DNA of 64,000 nucleotides from Aldehydirespirator sp965116195 (GTDB lineage: Bacteria; Actinomycetota; Acidimicrobiia; Acidimicrobiales; Aldehydirespiratoraceae): contig OZ220491.1 in the NCBI GenBank assembly GCA_965116195.1, forward strand, positions 2,294,001 to 2,358,000, in the 5' to 3' direction. Numbering within the stretch: position 1 is the stretch's first letter; each line of letters begins with the position of its first letter. A program made the position numbers and the translations under genes. Positions 24,939 to 31,897 of the stretch are shown here, piece after piece. The notes beneath the pieces are model-generated. The model searched no databases and was not told the DNA's origin. It saw only the letters and a program-made list of their open reading frames with translations.

Positions 24939-26266
24939 CCGCATCAACTGACCAGGACAGGGTTGGCGGAGTTGGCGGAGTTGGCGAAGTCGAACAAGTT
25001 GGCAGGATTGGCGAAGTCGAACAAGTTGACAGGATTGGCGAAGTCGAACAAGTTGGCAGGATTGGCGACAATGGCAAGGATGCTGAAGTTGGTGAAGCCG
25101 ACAAGACATGCGGAGTCGGAGATGAGCACAACTGGGGGTTCCAGACACGGGCCATTCATGCCGGTCAGGAACCGGACTCAGACACCGGAGCGATCACCGT
25201 ACCCATTCACCTGGCCACCACTTATGTGCAGTCCACCCCGGGCCAGCATCGCGGCTACGAGTACTCTCGCACCTCCAACCCCACTCGCGCCGCCCTGGAA
25301 CGCAGCGTGGCGGCACTTGAGGGTGCCCGACATGGCTTCGCCTTCGCCAGCGGTATGGCTGCTGAAGATGCCCTGGTCGGCCTGCTGAGACCGGGTGACC
25401 ACATTGTGATGGGTGACGATGCCTACGGGGGGACGTTTCGGCTGTTCACCCGCATCCACGCGGAGCGGGGCATCAAGTGGTCAGCAGTGGATCTGACAGA
25501 TCCCGATGTTCTGCAGCGCGCCCTGCGGCCCGAGACACGCCAGGTGTGGCTGGAGACCCCCACCAATCCCCTGCTCACAGTCGTGGACATCGCCGCCACA
25601 GCCGAGGCGGCTCATTCGGTGGACGCTGCTCTGGTGGTGGACAACACCTTCGCAACGCCATATCTGCAAAACCCACTGGCACTCGGAGCCGATGCGGTGA
25701 CACACTCCAGTACCAAGTATCTGGGCGGACACTCCGATGTGGTGGGTGGGTTCATCGCAACCAACAACGACGAACTCGCTGAGCGGCTGGCCTTCGTGCA
25801 GAATGCCGTGGGCGCGGTACCCAGCCCGTTCGACTGCTACCTGCTGCTGCGGGGTGTCAAGACCCTGGGTGTGCGCATGGACCGTCACTGCCACAACGCC
25901 CGGGCCGTGGCACGGTTCTTGACCCACCATCCGGCGGTGGGTCGGGTGCTGTTCCCTGGCCTGCCTGAACACCCGGGCCATGAGATTGCCACCCGCCAGA
26001 TGCGTGACTTCGGGGGGATGGTCTCATGCATCCTGCGCGGTGGACAGGCCACAGCCGCAGCCGTGGCCAGTTCCACCCGGGTGTTCAAGTTGGCCGAGTC
26101 GCTGGGAGCGGTGGAGTCCCTGATTGAACAGCCTGCCACCATGACCCATCTCTCGGTGGCGGGGTCCACGCTGGCCGTGGACCCCGGACTGGTCCGGCTG
26201 TCTGTTGGCATTGAGACCATTGACGACCTGTTGGCCGACCTGGCCCAGGCACTTGCCCAAGCCTGA
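24935..26266 (+). CDS. Cystathionine gamma-synthase/lyase with repeat-built N-terminal extension
   Basis: A 443-residue PLP enzyme of the Cys/Met metabolism family. Family sequence starts only at about residue 67 (WGFQTRAIHAGQEPD). The Schiff-base lysine is Lys261 in SSTKYLGGHSDV, and the C-terminal LSVGIE-DDLL is typical. The first 66 residues are low complexity: VGG repeats, then three copies of the 9-mer GEVEQV(G/D)RI encoded by 27-bp DNA repeats. No in-frame ATG, GTG, TTG or CTG exists between 24935 and the conserved domain, so the extension must be translated. It is coupled to cystathionine beta-synthase. Gamma-lyase or gamma-synthase activity cannot be separated; with CBS next door, cysteine production from homocysteine is the likelier direction. 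Confidence 0.9.
   Translation: MTASTDQDRVGGVGGVGEVEQVGRIGEVEQVDRIGEVEQVGRIGDNGKDAEVGEADKTCGVGDEHNWGFQTRAIHAGQEPDSDTGAITVPIHLATTYVQSTPGQHRGYEYSRTSNPTRAALERSVAALEGARHGFAFASGMAAEDALVGLLRPGDHIVMGDDAYGGTFRLFTRIHAERGIKWSAVDLTDPDVLQRALRPETRQVWLETPTNPLLTVVDIAATAEAAHSVDAALVVDNTFATPYLQNPLALGADAVTHSSTKYLGGHSDVVGGFIATNNDELAERLAFVQNAVGAVPSPFDCYLLLRGVKTLGVRMDRHCHNARAVARFLTHHPAVGRVLFPGLPEHPGHEIATRQMRDFGGMVSCILRGGQATAAAVASSTRVFKLAESLGAVESLIEQPATMTHLSVAGSTLAVDPGLVRLSVGIETIDDLLADLAQALAQA
24975..25068 (+). repeat. 27-bp coding tandem repeat in the gamma-synthase-like gene
   Basis: Three copies of GAAGTCGAACAAGTTGGCAG plus seven more bases run in frame, preceded by three GGAGTTGGC 9-mers. Copies differ at single bases only, so the expansion is recent. 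Confidence 0.9.
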
Positions 26267-26545
26267 TAATCAGTTCCCGGGGTTCTGTCCCTGACTCACT
26301 CGCTTTCTTTGGCACTGCCGACTCGGTCACCGGACCGGATTTCCGACAGTGTCCACAGCAGATCATGGCTGTCAGTGACTCCGATGCAGAAGTAATCAGA
26401 GCATTTTCTCGCGTTGGAGATTGCTTGTTGTGAAAGTAGGTGCTACTTTGGTACACGCCTCGGTGAGCGGCACGGGCCAAGGCCACCAACAGTTCGCCCA
26501 AGAACCCACACCGGAAGTCGGAGCGACCGACAGGGAGAACCCGCC

Positions 26546-26938
26546 ATGGCCATAACCGAGATAGAGCGCGTTGAACTCGCGCAGGCACTGACCACAGTCA
26601 TCGGAGAGGTACCCGCAGGACTACTGATGAGCAGCATCCTTCCCGAAGGCCGGGATCACCTGGCCACCAAAGCCGATCTGGAGATTCTGGAATCCCGTAC
26701 CAGAGCCGAATTCGCCAAGATCTACGGCGAATTCGCCAAAATCGACGGCGAATTCGCCAAGATCTACGGCGAGTTTGCCAAGGTTTACGGAGCCATTGAC
26801 AACCTCAGGGGTGAGACGGCGCTCATGGTTGCGCGGCAGACCCGCACAATGCTGCTGGCGCTGGGAGCCTGCATGGTGACCACCTGGGGGGGAATGCTCG
26901 CCGGATTCCTGACCCTGGCTTCAATGATCAGCGGCTGA
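26546..26938 (+). CDS. Small coiled-coil protein with C-terminal membrane anchor
   Basis: A 130-residue protein resembling DUF1640/CCDC90-like small proteins. It has a helical start, an ATKADLEILESR segment, then four copies of the seven-residue unit FAKIYGE (variants FAKIDGE and FAKVYGA, residues about 55-80), and a single C-terminal membrane span (TRTMLLALGACMVTTWGGMLAGFLTLASM). The heptad spacing fits a coiled coil ending at the membrane. ATG 26546 follows AGGGAG at good spacing. It stands alone, and the 279 bases before it show no recognisable gene. The function is unknown. Like the protein at 764-1714, it grew by duplication of a coiled-coil unit. Confidence 0.7.
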   Translation: MAITEIERVELAQALTTVIGEVPAGLLMSSILPEGRDHLATKADLEILESRTRAEFAKIYGEFAKIDGEFAKIYGEFAKVYGAIDNLRGETALMVARQTRTMLLALGACMVTTWGGMLAGFLTLASMISG

Positions 26939-26979
26939 CCGGCAAGGCCTTCCCTGTCACAACCTCGCCACCACAGCCG

Positions 26980-27036
26980 TCACTCCCACTCAATCGTGGC
27001 AGGAGGCAGCATCAAGTATCTTGGTGCGAGCTCTGC
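26980..27036 (-). pseudogene. Possible C-terminal tail of a GMP synthase gene
   Basis: On the minus strand an 18-codon stretch ends LPPATIEWE followed by TGA. PPATIEWE or PPGTIEWE directly before the stop is the hallmark C-terminus of GMP synthase (GuaA). An in-frame stop lies immediately upstream and no other GuaA sequence is present. Its position downstream of guaB3 on the same strand is where guaA is often found in actinobacteria. The match is short, so this is tentative. Confidence 0.4.
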
Positions 27037-27107
27037 TCACGGCGACACAATCCGACCGGGCTTGCTGCGACAGAGACTGAAGAGCCTGATCTGGTCAAGC
27101 GGTCCGC

Positions 27108-28217
27108 TCACGGCGACACGATGACAACTTCAGCGCGCTGGAAGTCCTTCAGGTCGGTGTAGCCACATTTTGCGAGCGACGTGCGCAAGCCGCCCATCAT
27201 GTTGGTGGTGCCGTCCGGGCTGAGGGCCGGACCTTGGAGTATCTCCTGCAACGAACCTCGTATGGCCGTGTCCGTCACCTGTCCCCGGGGCAGTGTCGGA
27301 TGCCCTGCGGACAGGTTCCAGTGCCGACCCGGGCAGGGTGAATCTGATGCCGAAGCCAACGGCAGACCCAGCATCACAGCATCCGCACCGCACACCACTG
27401 CGGTGGCGACATCGCCGGACGTGCGCATGGTTCCATCAGCGATGACATGGCAGTACACGCCGGTCTCGTCCAGGTGGCGCATGCGCGCCGCCCGGGCATC
27501 GGCGATGGCGGATGCCTGAGGAGCGCCGAGACCCAGAACACGCCGGCTGGTGCCGACCTGTCCGGATCCGGCACCCACCAGCACTCCGGCTGCGCCTGTG
27601 CGCATCAGATGCAGCGCAGCCTGATAGCTCACGCATCCCCCCACAATCACCGGTGTCTGCATGCGTCTGATGAACGTCTTGAGGTTCAACGTCTCGCTCG
27701 AGGACGAAACGTGCTCTGCCGAAACGATGGTTCCGGCGATGACCAGCAAGTCCACCTCGGCTGCGATGGCCTGTGGTGCCAACTCCAGGGCTCGCTGTGG
27801 ACGAACCCGAACCGCGGTACGCACACCCGCAGCAGCAATCTCACCAATGCGGGCAGCAACCAGATCAGGCCGTACCGGACGGGCATACAGTTCACGCAGA
27901 CGAGCCGTCACCGAGCCCACACCCAAGGCGGACAACTCGGCGAGTTCAGCTTCCGGATCGTCGCAACGTGTCCAGACACCTTCCAAATCAAGCACCCCGA
28001 TGCCACCCAGATGGCCCATGCGTACCGCTGTGGCAGGACTCGTGACGCTGTCGGTGGCCGCGGCCAGAACAGGAATGTCAAACCTGTAGGCGTCCAGTTG
28101 CCAGGAGATGTCCACATCTGCGACATCGCGAATGCGACGACTCGGGATGATCGAAATCTCGTCAAGACGGTATGCGCGACGACCGGACTTGCCCCGCCCG
28201 ATCTCAACATCAGCCAA
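27108..28217 (-). CDS. guaB3: GuaB3-family IMP dehydrogenase-related protein
   Basis: A 369-residue TIM-barrel protein of the GuaB3 group, the actinobacterial IMP dehydrogenase relatives lacking the CBS pair. Family features are the start EIGRGKSGRRAYRLDEISI-PSRR, the DVDISW segment, LAAATDSVTSPATAVRMGHLGG-GVL, and C-terminal PRG for the flap. Some members act in purine conversion and others may be GMP reductase-like; the role here is not fixed by sequence. The TTG start at 28217 is supported by GGAGG seven bases upstream. A 51-residue gene ends 36 bases upstream on the same strand. Confidence 0.88.
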   Translation of the reverse strand: MADVEIGRGKSGRRAYRLDEISIIPSRRIRDVADVDISWQLDAYRFDIPVLAAATDSVTSPATAVRMGHLGGIGVLDLEGVWTRCDDPEAELAELSALGVGSVTARLRELYARPVRPDLVAARIGEIAAAGVRTAVRVRPQRALELAPQAIAAEVDLLVIAGTIVSAEHVSSSSETLNLKTFIRRMQTPVIVGGCVSYQAALHLMRTGAAGVLVGAGSGQVGTSRRVLGLGAPQASAIADARAARMRHLDETGVYCHVIADGTMRTSGDVATAVVCGADAVMLGLPLASASDSPCPGRHWNLSAGHPTLPRGQVTDTAIRGSLQEILQGPALSPDGTTNMMGGLRTSLAKCGYTDLKDFQRAEVVIVSP

Positions 28218-28253
28218 GTCGATGCCTCCAGGACCCGTGACGGCAACCTCAGC

Positions 28254-28409
28254 TCAGGAGTTGTTCCCACCGTCAACGAGATCGCTGAGCAACTCCCGCA
28301 GACCACCGGTCTTGAGGTTGCTCAACACCCGGCCCGGTGGTGTCTCGCCATGCTCCCACTCCTGCCAGTAGTCCAACAACTTGCGTGCATCAGGAGCAGG
28401 GCGGTCCAT
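28254..28409 (-). CDS. Conserved-looking 51-residue protein upstream of guaB3
   Basis: An ATG-to-TGA frame of 51 codons begins MDRPAPDARKLLDYWQEW and ends LRELLSDLVDGGNNS. It has balanced, protein-like composition with a predicted helix, a short Gly/Pro turn (GETPPGRV) and a second helix. I believe similar short proteins occur in actinobacterial genomes but cannot name a function. TAGCCT lies six bases before the ATG, suggesting a leaderless mRNA for this gene and guaB3. It has no membrane span or metal motif. Confidence 0.7.
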   Translation of the reverse strand: MDRPAPDARKLLDYWQEWEHGETPPGRVLSNLKTGGLRELLSDLVDGGNNS

Positions 28410-28415
28410 CTGTTG

Positions 28416-28421
28416 AGGCTA
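28416..28421 (-). promoter_or_regulatory. Putative -10 element upstream of the 51-residue gene
   Basis: TAGCCT on the minus strand, six bases before the ATG at 28409, preceded by CGG as at ileS and cystathionine beta-synthase. It would drive the short gene and guaB3 together. Confidence 0.4.
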
Positions 28422-28434
28422 CCGAGGAACGCGC

Positions 28435-28463
28435 AAGAGCCCGGACCAAAAGCCCGGGCTCTT
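28435..28463 (-). terminator. Terminator hairpin downstream of groEL
   Basis: AAGAGCCCGG pairs perfectly with CCGGGCTCTT around a 9-base loop, starting 31 bases past the groEL stop. It separates the chaperonin operon from the short gene upstream of guaB3. It lacks a long U-run on the minus strand. Confidence 0.65.
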
Positions 28464-28494
28464 GTTGTCAAGGGGTTCGCAGCAGGCGATCCGG

Positions 28495-30144
28495 CTACAT
28501 CATTCCACCCATTCCACCCATGCCGCCCATGCCACCGCCACCAGCGGGTGCAGGTGGTGGCTTCTCCTCAGGCTTGTCAGCCACAAGAACCTCGGTGGTG
28601 AGCATCAAACCAGCGATCGAAGCTGCGTTCTGCAGCGCTGCACGGGTCACCTTGACCGGGTCGATCACACCTGCACCGATCAGGTCAACGATCCCACCGG
28701 CAACGGCATCAAAGCCATCCGAGCCGGAGGCAGCCTCGATCTCACGCACCACGATGGCTCCTTCATGCCCGGCGTTCTCGGCAATGAGCCGCGCCGGTGA
28801 CGCCAGAGCGTCACCAATGATGCGAGCCCCGGTGGCCTCGTCGCCGTCAAGTCCCGCGGCCACATCGGCCACCGCTGAACGGCAACGCAGCAATGCGGTC
28901 CCGCCACCGGCAACGATGCCTTCTTCAATAGCGGCCCGGGTGGCCGAGATGGCATCTTCGATGCGGTGCTTTTTTTCCTTGAGTTCCACCTCGGTTGCGG
29001 CACCTACCTGCACCACAGCCACGCCTCCGGCCAGTTTGGCGAGGCGCTCCTGTAGTTTCTCGCGGTCCCAGTCGGAGTCGGTGTTTTCGATTTCCGCCTT
29101 GATCTGGCTGACCCGGCCCTCCACATCGGATGTGTCGCCGGCACCCTCAACGATGGTGGTGTCATCCTTGGTGATCACGATCTTGCGGGCAGAGCCCAAC
29201 AGCGACAGATCAACCGTGTCGAGTTTCAGGCCGACTTCTTCTGCCACGACCTGGCCCCCGGTGAGGATTGCCATGTCCTGAAGCATCGCCTTGCGGCGTT
29301 CACCAAAGCCCGGTGCCTTCACAGCCGCTGAGTTGAATGTGCCGCGGATCTTGTTGACCACCAAGGTGGCGAGTGCTTCGCCCTCGACATCCTCGGCGAT
29401 GATCAACAGGGGCTTGCCGGTCTTCATCACCTTCTCAAGCACGGGAAGCAGATCAGATACGGCGCTTATCTTGCCCTGGTTCAACAAGATGTGCGGTTCG
29501 TCCAACACCGCTTCCTGGCGTTCAGGGTCGCTGACAAAGTAGGGGGAAAGGTAGCCCTTGTCGAACTGCATTCCCTCCACGAAGTCCAACTCCATGCCAA
29601 AGGTGTTGCTCTCCTCAACAGTGATGACCCCGTCCTTGCCGACCTTGTCGAAAGCCTCGGCGAGGGTCTCGCCCACCGCAGCGTCCGCCGCGGAGATCGA
29701 GGCCACTGACTGCACCTTCGCCTTGTCGGTGGACACCGGCACCGACTGTGCGGCCAGAGCCTCAACAGCTGCGGCCACTGCGGCATCCATGCCCCGTTTG
29801 AGTTCCATCGGGTTGGCACCGGCTGCAACGTTGCGCAACCCTTCGCTCACCAGCGTCTGGGCCAGCACAGTGGCAGTTGTGGTGCCGTCACCGGCGATGT
29901 CGTTCGTCTTGGTGGCGACTTCTTTGACGAGTTGGGCACCCATGTTCTCGAACTTGTCGTCGAGTTCCACCTCACGGGCTATGGACACGCCGTCATTGGT
30001 GATGGTGGGAGCGCCGAACTTCTTGTCGAGCACCACATTGCGACCCTTGGGGCCGAGCGTCACCTTCACCGCATCGGCGAGTTTGTTGACACCGGCCTCA
30101 AGGCCACGTCGGGCCTCGTCGTCAAACTTGAGAATCTTGGGCAT
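28495..30144 (-). CDS. groL: Chaperonin GroEL
   Basis: A 549-residue Hsp60 that folds proteins inside a double ring with GroES. It is full length and collinear with the family: PKILKFDDEARRGLEAGVNKLADAVKVTLGPKGRNVVLDK at the start (shown here only as the class hallmark), the ATP-site DGTTTATVLA, and the GGM-rich C-terminal tail ending MGGMGGMM. It starts seven bases after the groES stop on the same transcript, controlled by the CIRCE site upstream of groES. Confidence 0.98.
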   Translation of the reverse strand: MPKILKFDDEARRGLEAGVNKLADAVKVTLGPKGRNVVLDKKFGAPTITNDGVSIAREVELDDKFENMGAQLVKEVATKTNDIAGDGTTTATVLAQTLVSEGLRNVAAGANPMELKRGMDAAVAAAVEALAAQSVPVSTDKAKVQSVASISAADAAVGETLAEAFDKVGKDGVITVEESNTFGMELDFVEGMQFDKGYLSPYFVSDPERQEAVLDEPHILLNQGKISAVSDLLPVLEKVMKTGKPLLIIAEDVEGEALATLVVNKIRGTFNSAAVKAPGFGERRKAMLQDMAILTGGQVVAEEVGLKLDTVDLSLLGSARKIVITKDDTTIVEGAGDTSDVEGRVSQIKAEIENTDSDWDREKLQERLAKLAGGVAVVQVGAATEVELKEKKHRIEDAISATRAAIEEGIVAGGGTALLRCRSAVADVAAGLDGDEATGARIIGDALASPARLIAENAGHEGAIVVREIEAASGSDGFDAVAGGIVDLIGAGVIDPVKVTRAALQNAASIAGLMLTTEVLVADKPEEKPPPAPAGGGGMGGMGGMGGMM

Positions 30145-30151
30145 CGCTACC

Positions 30152-30442
30152 TCAGCCGACCTTCGCGAGCACGTCGCGAGCGTTGAGGATCAACAGGTCT
30201 TCGCCCTCAACTGTGATCTCCGTGCCACCGTACTTCGAGTAGACAACGGTGTCGCCCACGGCGACATCCATGGGGATGAGTTCGCCGCTGTCGTCGGACC
30301 GGCGACCTGGACCCACCGCAAGTACCTCACCCTGTTGGGGCTTCTCCTTGGCGGTGTCGGGAATGACGAGACCACTGGCTGTGGTCTCCTCGGCGTCGCC
30401 GGGCCGCACAACAATGCGGTCATCAAGTGGCTGCAGTTTCAT
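30152..30442 (-). CDS. groS: Co-chaperonin GroES
   Basis: A 96-residue heptameric lid for GroEL. The sequence MKLQPLDDRIVVRP, the mobile-loop region ETTASGLVIPD and the GEVLAVGPG strand are typical, and the length is normal. ATG 30442 is chosen over longer readings because GGGAGGAC precedes it. It is the first gene of the groESL operon; its 5' leader carries the CIRCE operator. Confidence 0.98.
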   Translation of the reverse strand: MKLQPLDDRIVVRPGDAEETTASGLVIPDTAKEKPQQGEVLAVGPGRRSDDSGELIPMDVAVGDTVVYSKYGGTEITVEGEDLLILNARDVLAKVG

Positions 30443-30531
30443 TTGTCCTCCCGGACTGCTTGTGGATTTTGGATTGTATGGTTGTTGCAACTCCGGGTGC
30501 TGGTTGCTGCCCGGAGCAGCGACACGGTCGA

Positions 30532-30558
30532 TTGGCACTCTCCCGTGGCGAGTGCCAA
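30532..30558 (-). promoter_or_regulatory. CIRCE operator (HrcA-binding site) of groESL
   Basis: TTGGCACTC, nine bases, GAGTGCCAA: a perfect 9-bp inverted repeat matching the CIRCE consensus (TTAGCACTC-N9-GAGTGCTAA) with one change per arm that preserves pairing. It lies 90 bases before groES and overlaps the end of the -10 element, as expected for HrcA repression relieved by heat or misfolded protein. Confidence 0.93.
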
Positions 30559-30586
30559 CGATAGGGCCACGCGGTGCTACCAACAA
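30558..30586 (-). promoter_or_regulatory. Promoter of groESL
   Basis: On the minus strand TTGTTG (30581-30586), a 17-base spacer and TATCGT (30558-30563) form a plausible vegetative promoter. Its -10 element touches the CIRCE operator, so bound HrcA would cover the transcription start. Confidence 0.6.
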
Positions 30587-30709
30587 CCCGCGCTGCTCAC
30601 TGAATTTCTCTGCAACCGAGAAAAGTGGCCGCCGACATTGGACCGCCGCTGATCCATGACACCACGCAATACTCCTTCGACGACCGGGACACGGCCATGC
30701 GCCTGAGCC

Positions 30710-31897
30710 TCAGCGCTCGGGCAGCCCCAGGGACGCGGCAGCTCCCGTAGTGAGAGGCGACACACCGTCGGCTCCGAGCTGCCACCAAGCCGCCGCCGCC
30801 ACCATGGCAGCATTGTCGGTACACATGGCCAAGCTGGGCAGATGGGCCGCCAGACCGTCCTCTGCGCAAACCTCAACGGTCAGCCGGCGCAGACGGCTGT
30901 TGGCTGCAACCCCACCGGCAAGGCAGATCCCCACTGCGTCATGGGCAGCCGCGGCGCGTCGGGCCTTGGCAACCAGCACGTCAGCCACCGCCTCCTGGAA
31001 TGAGGCCGCCACGTCAGCCACCGAACTGTCCCGATGACGACGCAGATGATTGATAACGGCTGTTTTGAGACCGCTGAAGGAGAAGTCCCAGCCCTGATGC
31101 AGCATCGCCCGAGGAAAGGCCACGGCATCGGGGTCACCTGCCGCGCTGAGTGCGTCGATGGCGGGACCGCCCGGATAGCCGAGACCCAACTGCCTGGCCA
31201 CCTTGTCGAAGGCCTCGCCGGCAGCGTCGTCAAGCGTGGTGCCGAGCACCCGGAAGCGGAGCCGGTCCTGCATCAGCACCAGCATGGTGTGACCGCCCGA
31301 GACCAGCACGACAACCACCGGGAACCTGATGTCGGGCTCGTCCAGAAAGGCGGCATGCAGGTGGGCCTCCAGATGGTTGACAGCCACAAACGGCACGTCC
31401 CAGACCAGAGCCAGTGCCTTGGCCGCGGACACGCCAACCAGCAGAGCCCCCATCAGGCCCGGACCGCTGGTGGCCGCCACGACTGATATGTCGGAGTCCT
31501 CGACACCGGCGATCGTGAGAGCCTCTGTGAGTACCGGCACTATCCGCTTGACATGCTCTCGTCCTGCGACCTCGGGAACGACCCCGCCGTAGAGAGCGTG
31601 CAGGTCGACCTGGCTTGACACGACCGACGACAACACACTGTGGCCGCCGACCACAACGGCTGCTGCTGTCTCATCACAGGAGGTCTCGATGCCCAAGATG
31701 ACCTCATCGCCGACAAGACCGAACTCGGTGCCACTGGTCGCGACAACGACATTGCCAGCTTCGGCAGCGCTGGCACTGGTCGGTGGCTCCGGTGCCTTTG
31801 GGAACGAAGTTTCGGCCAGTTGGGGAGTCGTAGTGTGAATGTGTTCGTCTTTTGGTTTGTGGTGTAGGTGGTGCCCGGGTTGTTTAACCGTACCCAT
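30710..31897 (-). CDS. tsaD: tRNA N6-adenosine threonylcarbamoyltransferase TsaD
   Basis: A 395-residue ASKHA-fold enzyme that transfers threonylcarbamoyl to A37 of ANN-reading tRNAs with TsaB and TsaE, both nearby. The metal and ATP signatures are VILGIETSCDETAAAVV, the HxxxH motif in HLEAHLHA, VVLVSGGHTMLV and CLAGGVAANSRLR. TsaD normally begins almost at ILGIETSCDET. Here about 67 low-complexity residues precede it (HHLHHKPK, Thr/Pro/Ala). ATG 31897 is the best start I can find, and it lies inside the end of the upstream secreted-protein gene (14-base overlap). No in-frame ATG, GTG or TTG closer to the domain was found. Confidence 0.93.
   Translation of the reverse strand: MGTVKQPGHHLHHKPKDEHIHTTTPQLAETSFPKAPEPPTSASAAEAGNVVVATSGTEFGLVGDEVILGIETSCDETAAAVVVGGHSVLSSVVSSQVDLHALYGGVVPEVAGREHVKRIVPVLTEALTIAGVEDSDISVVAATSGPGLMGALLVGVSAAKALALVWDVPFVAVNHLEAHLHAAFLDEPDIRFPVVVVLVSGGHTMLVLMQDRLRFRVLGTTLDDAAGEAFDKVARQLGLGYPGGPAIDALSAAGDPDAVAFPRAMLHQGWDFSFSGLKTAVINHLRRHRDSSVADVAASFQEAVADVLVAKARRAAAAHDAVGICLAGGVAANSRLRRLTVEVCAEDGLAAHLPSLAMCTDNAAMVAAAAWWQLGADGVSPLTTGAAASLGLPER

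Noticed and set aside
26267..26545. Possible gene or remnant in the gap after the gamma-synthase-like gene
   Set aside because: Frames on both strands are short, cross the start of the next gene or lack any recognisable motif.
30532..30558. Simple terminator hairpin upstream of groES
   Set aside because: The arms match the CIRCE consensus exactly in form and spacing and overlap a promoter -10, so an operator explains it better.
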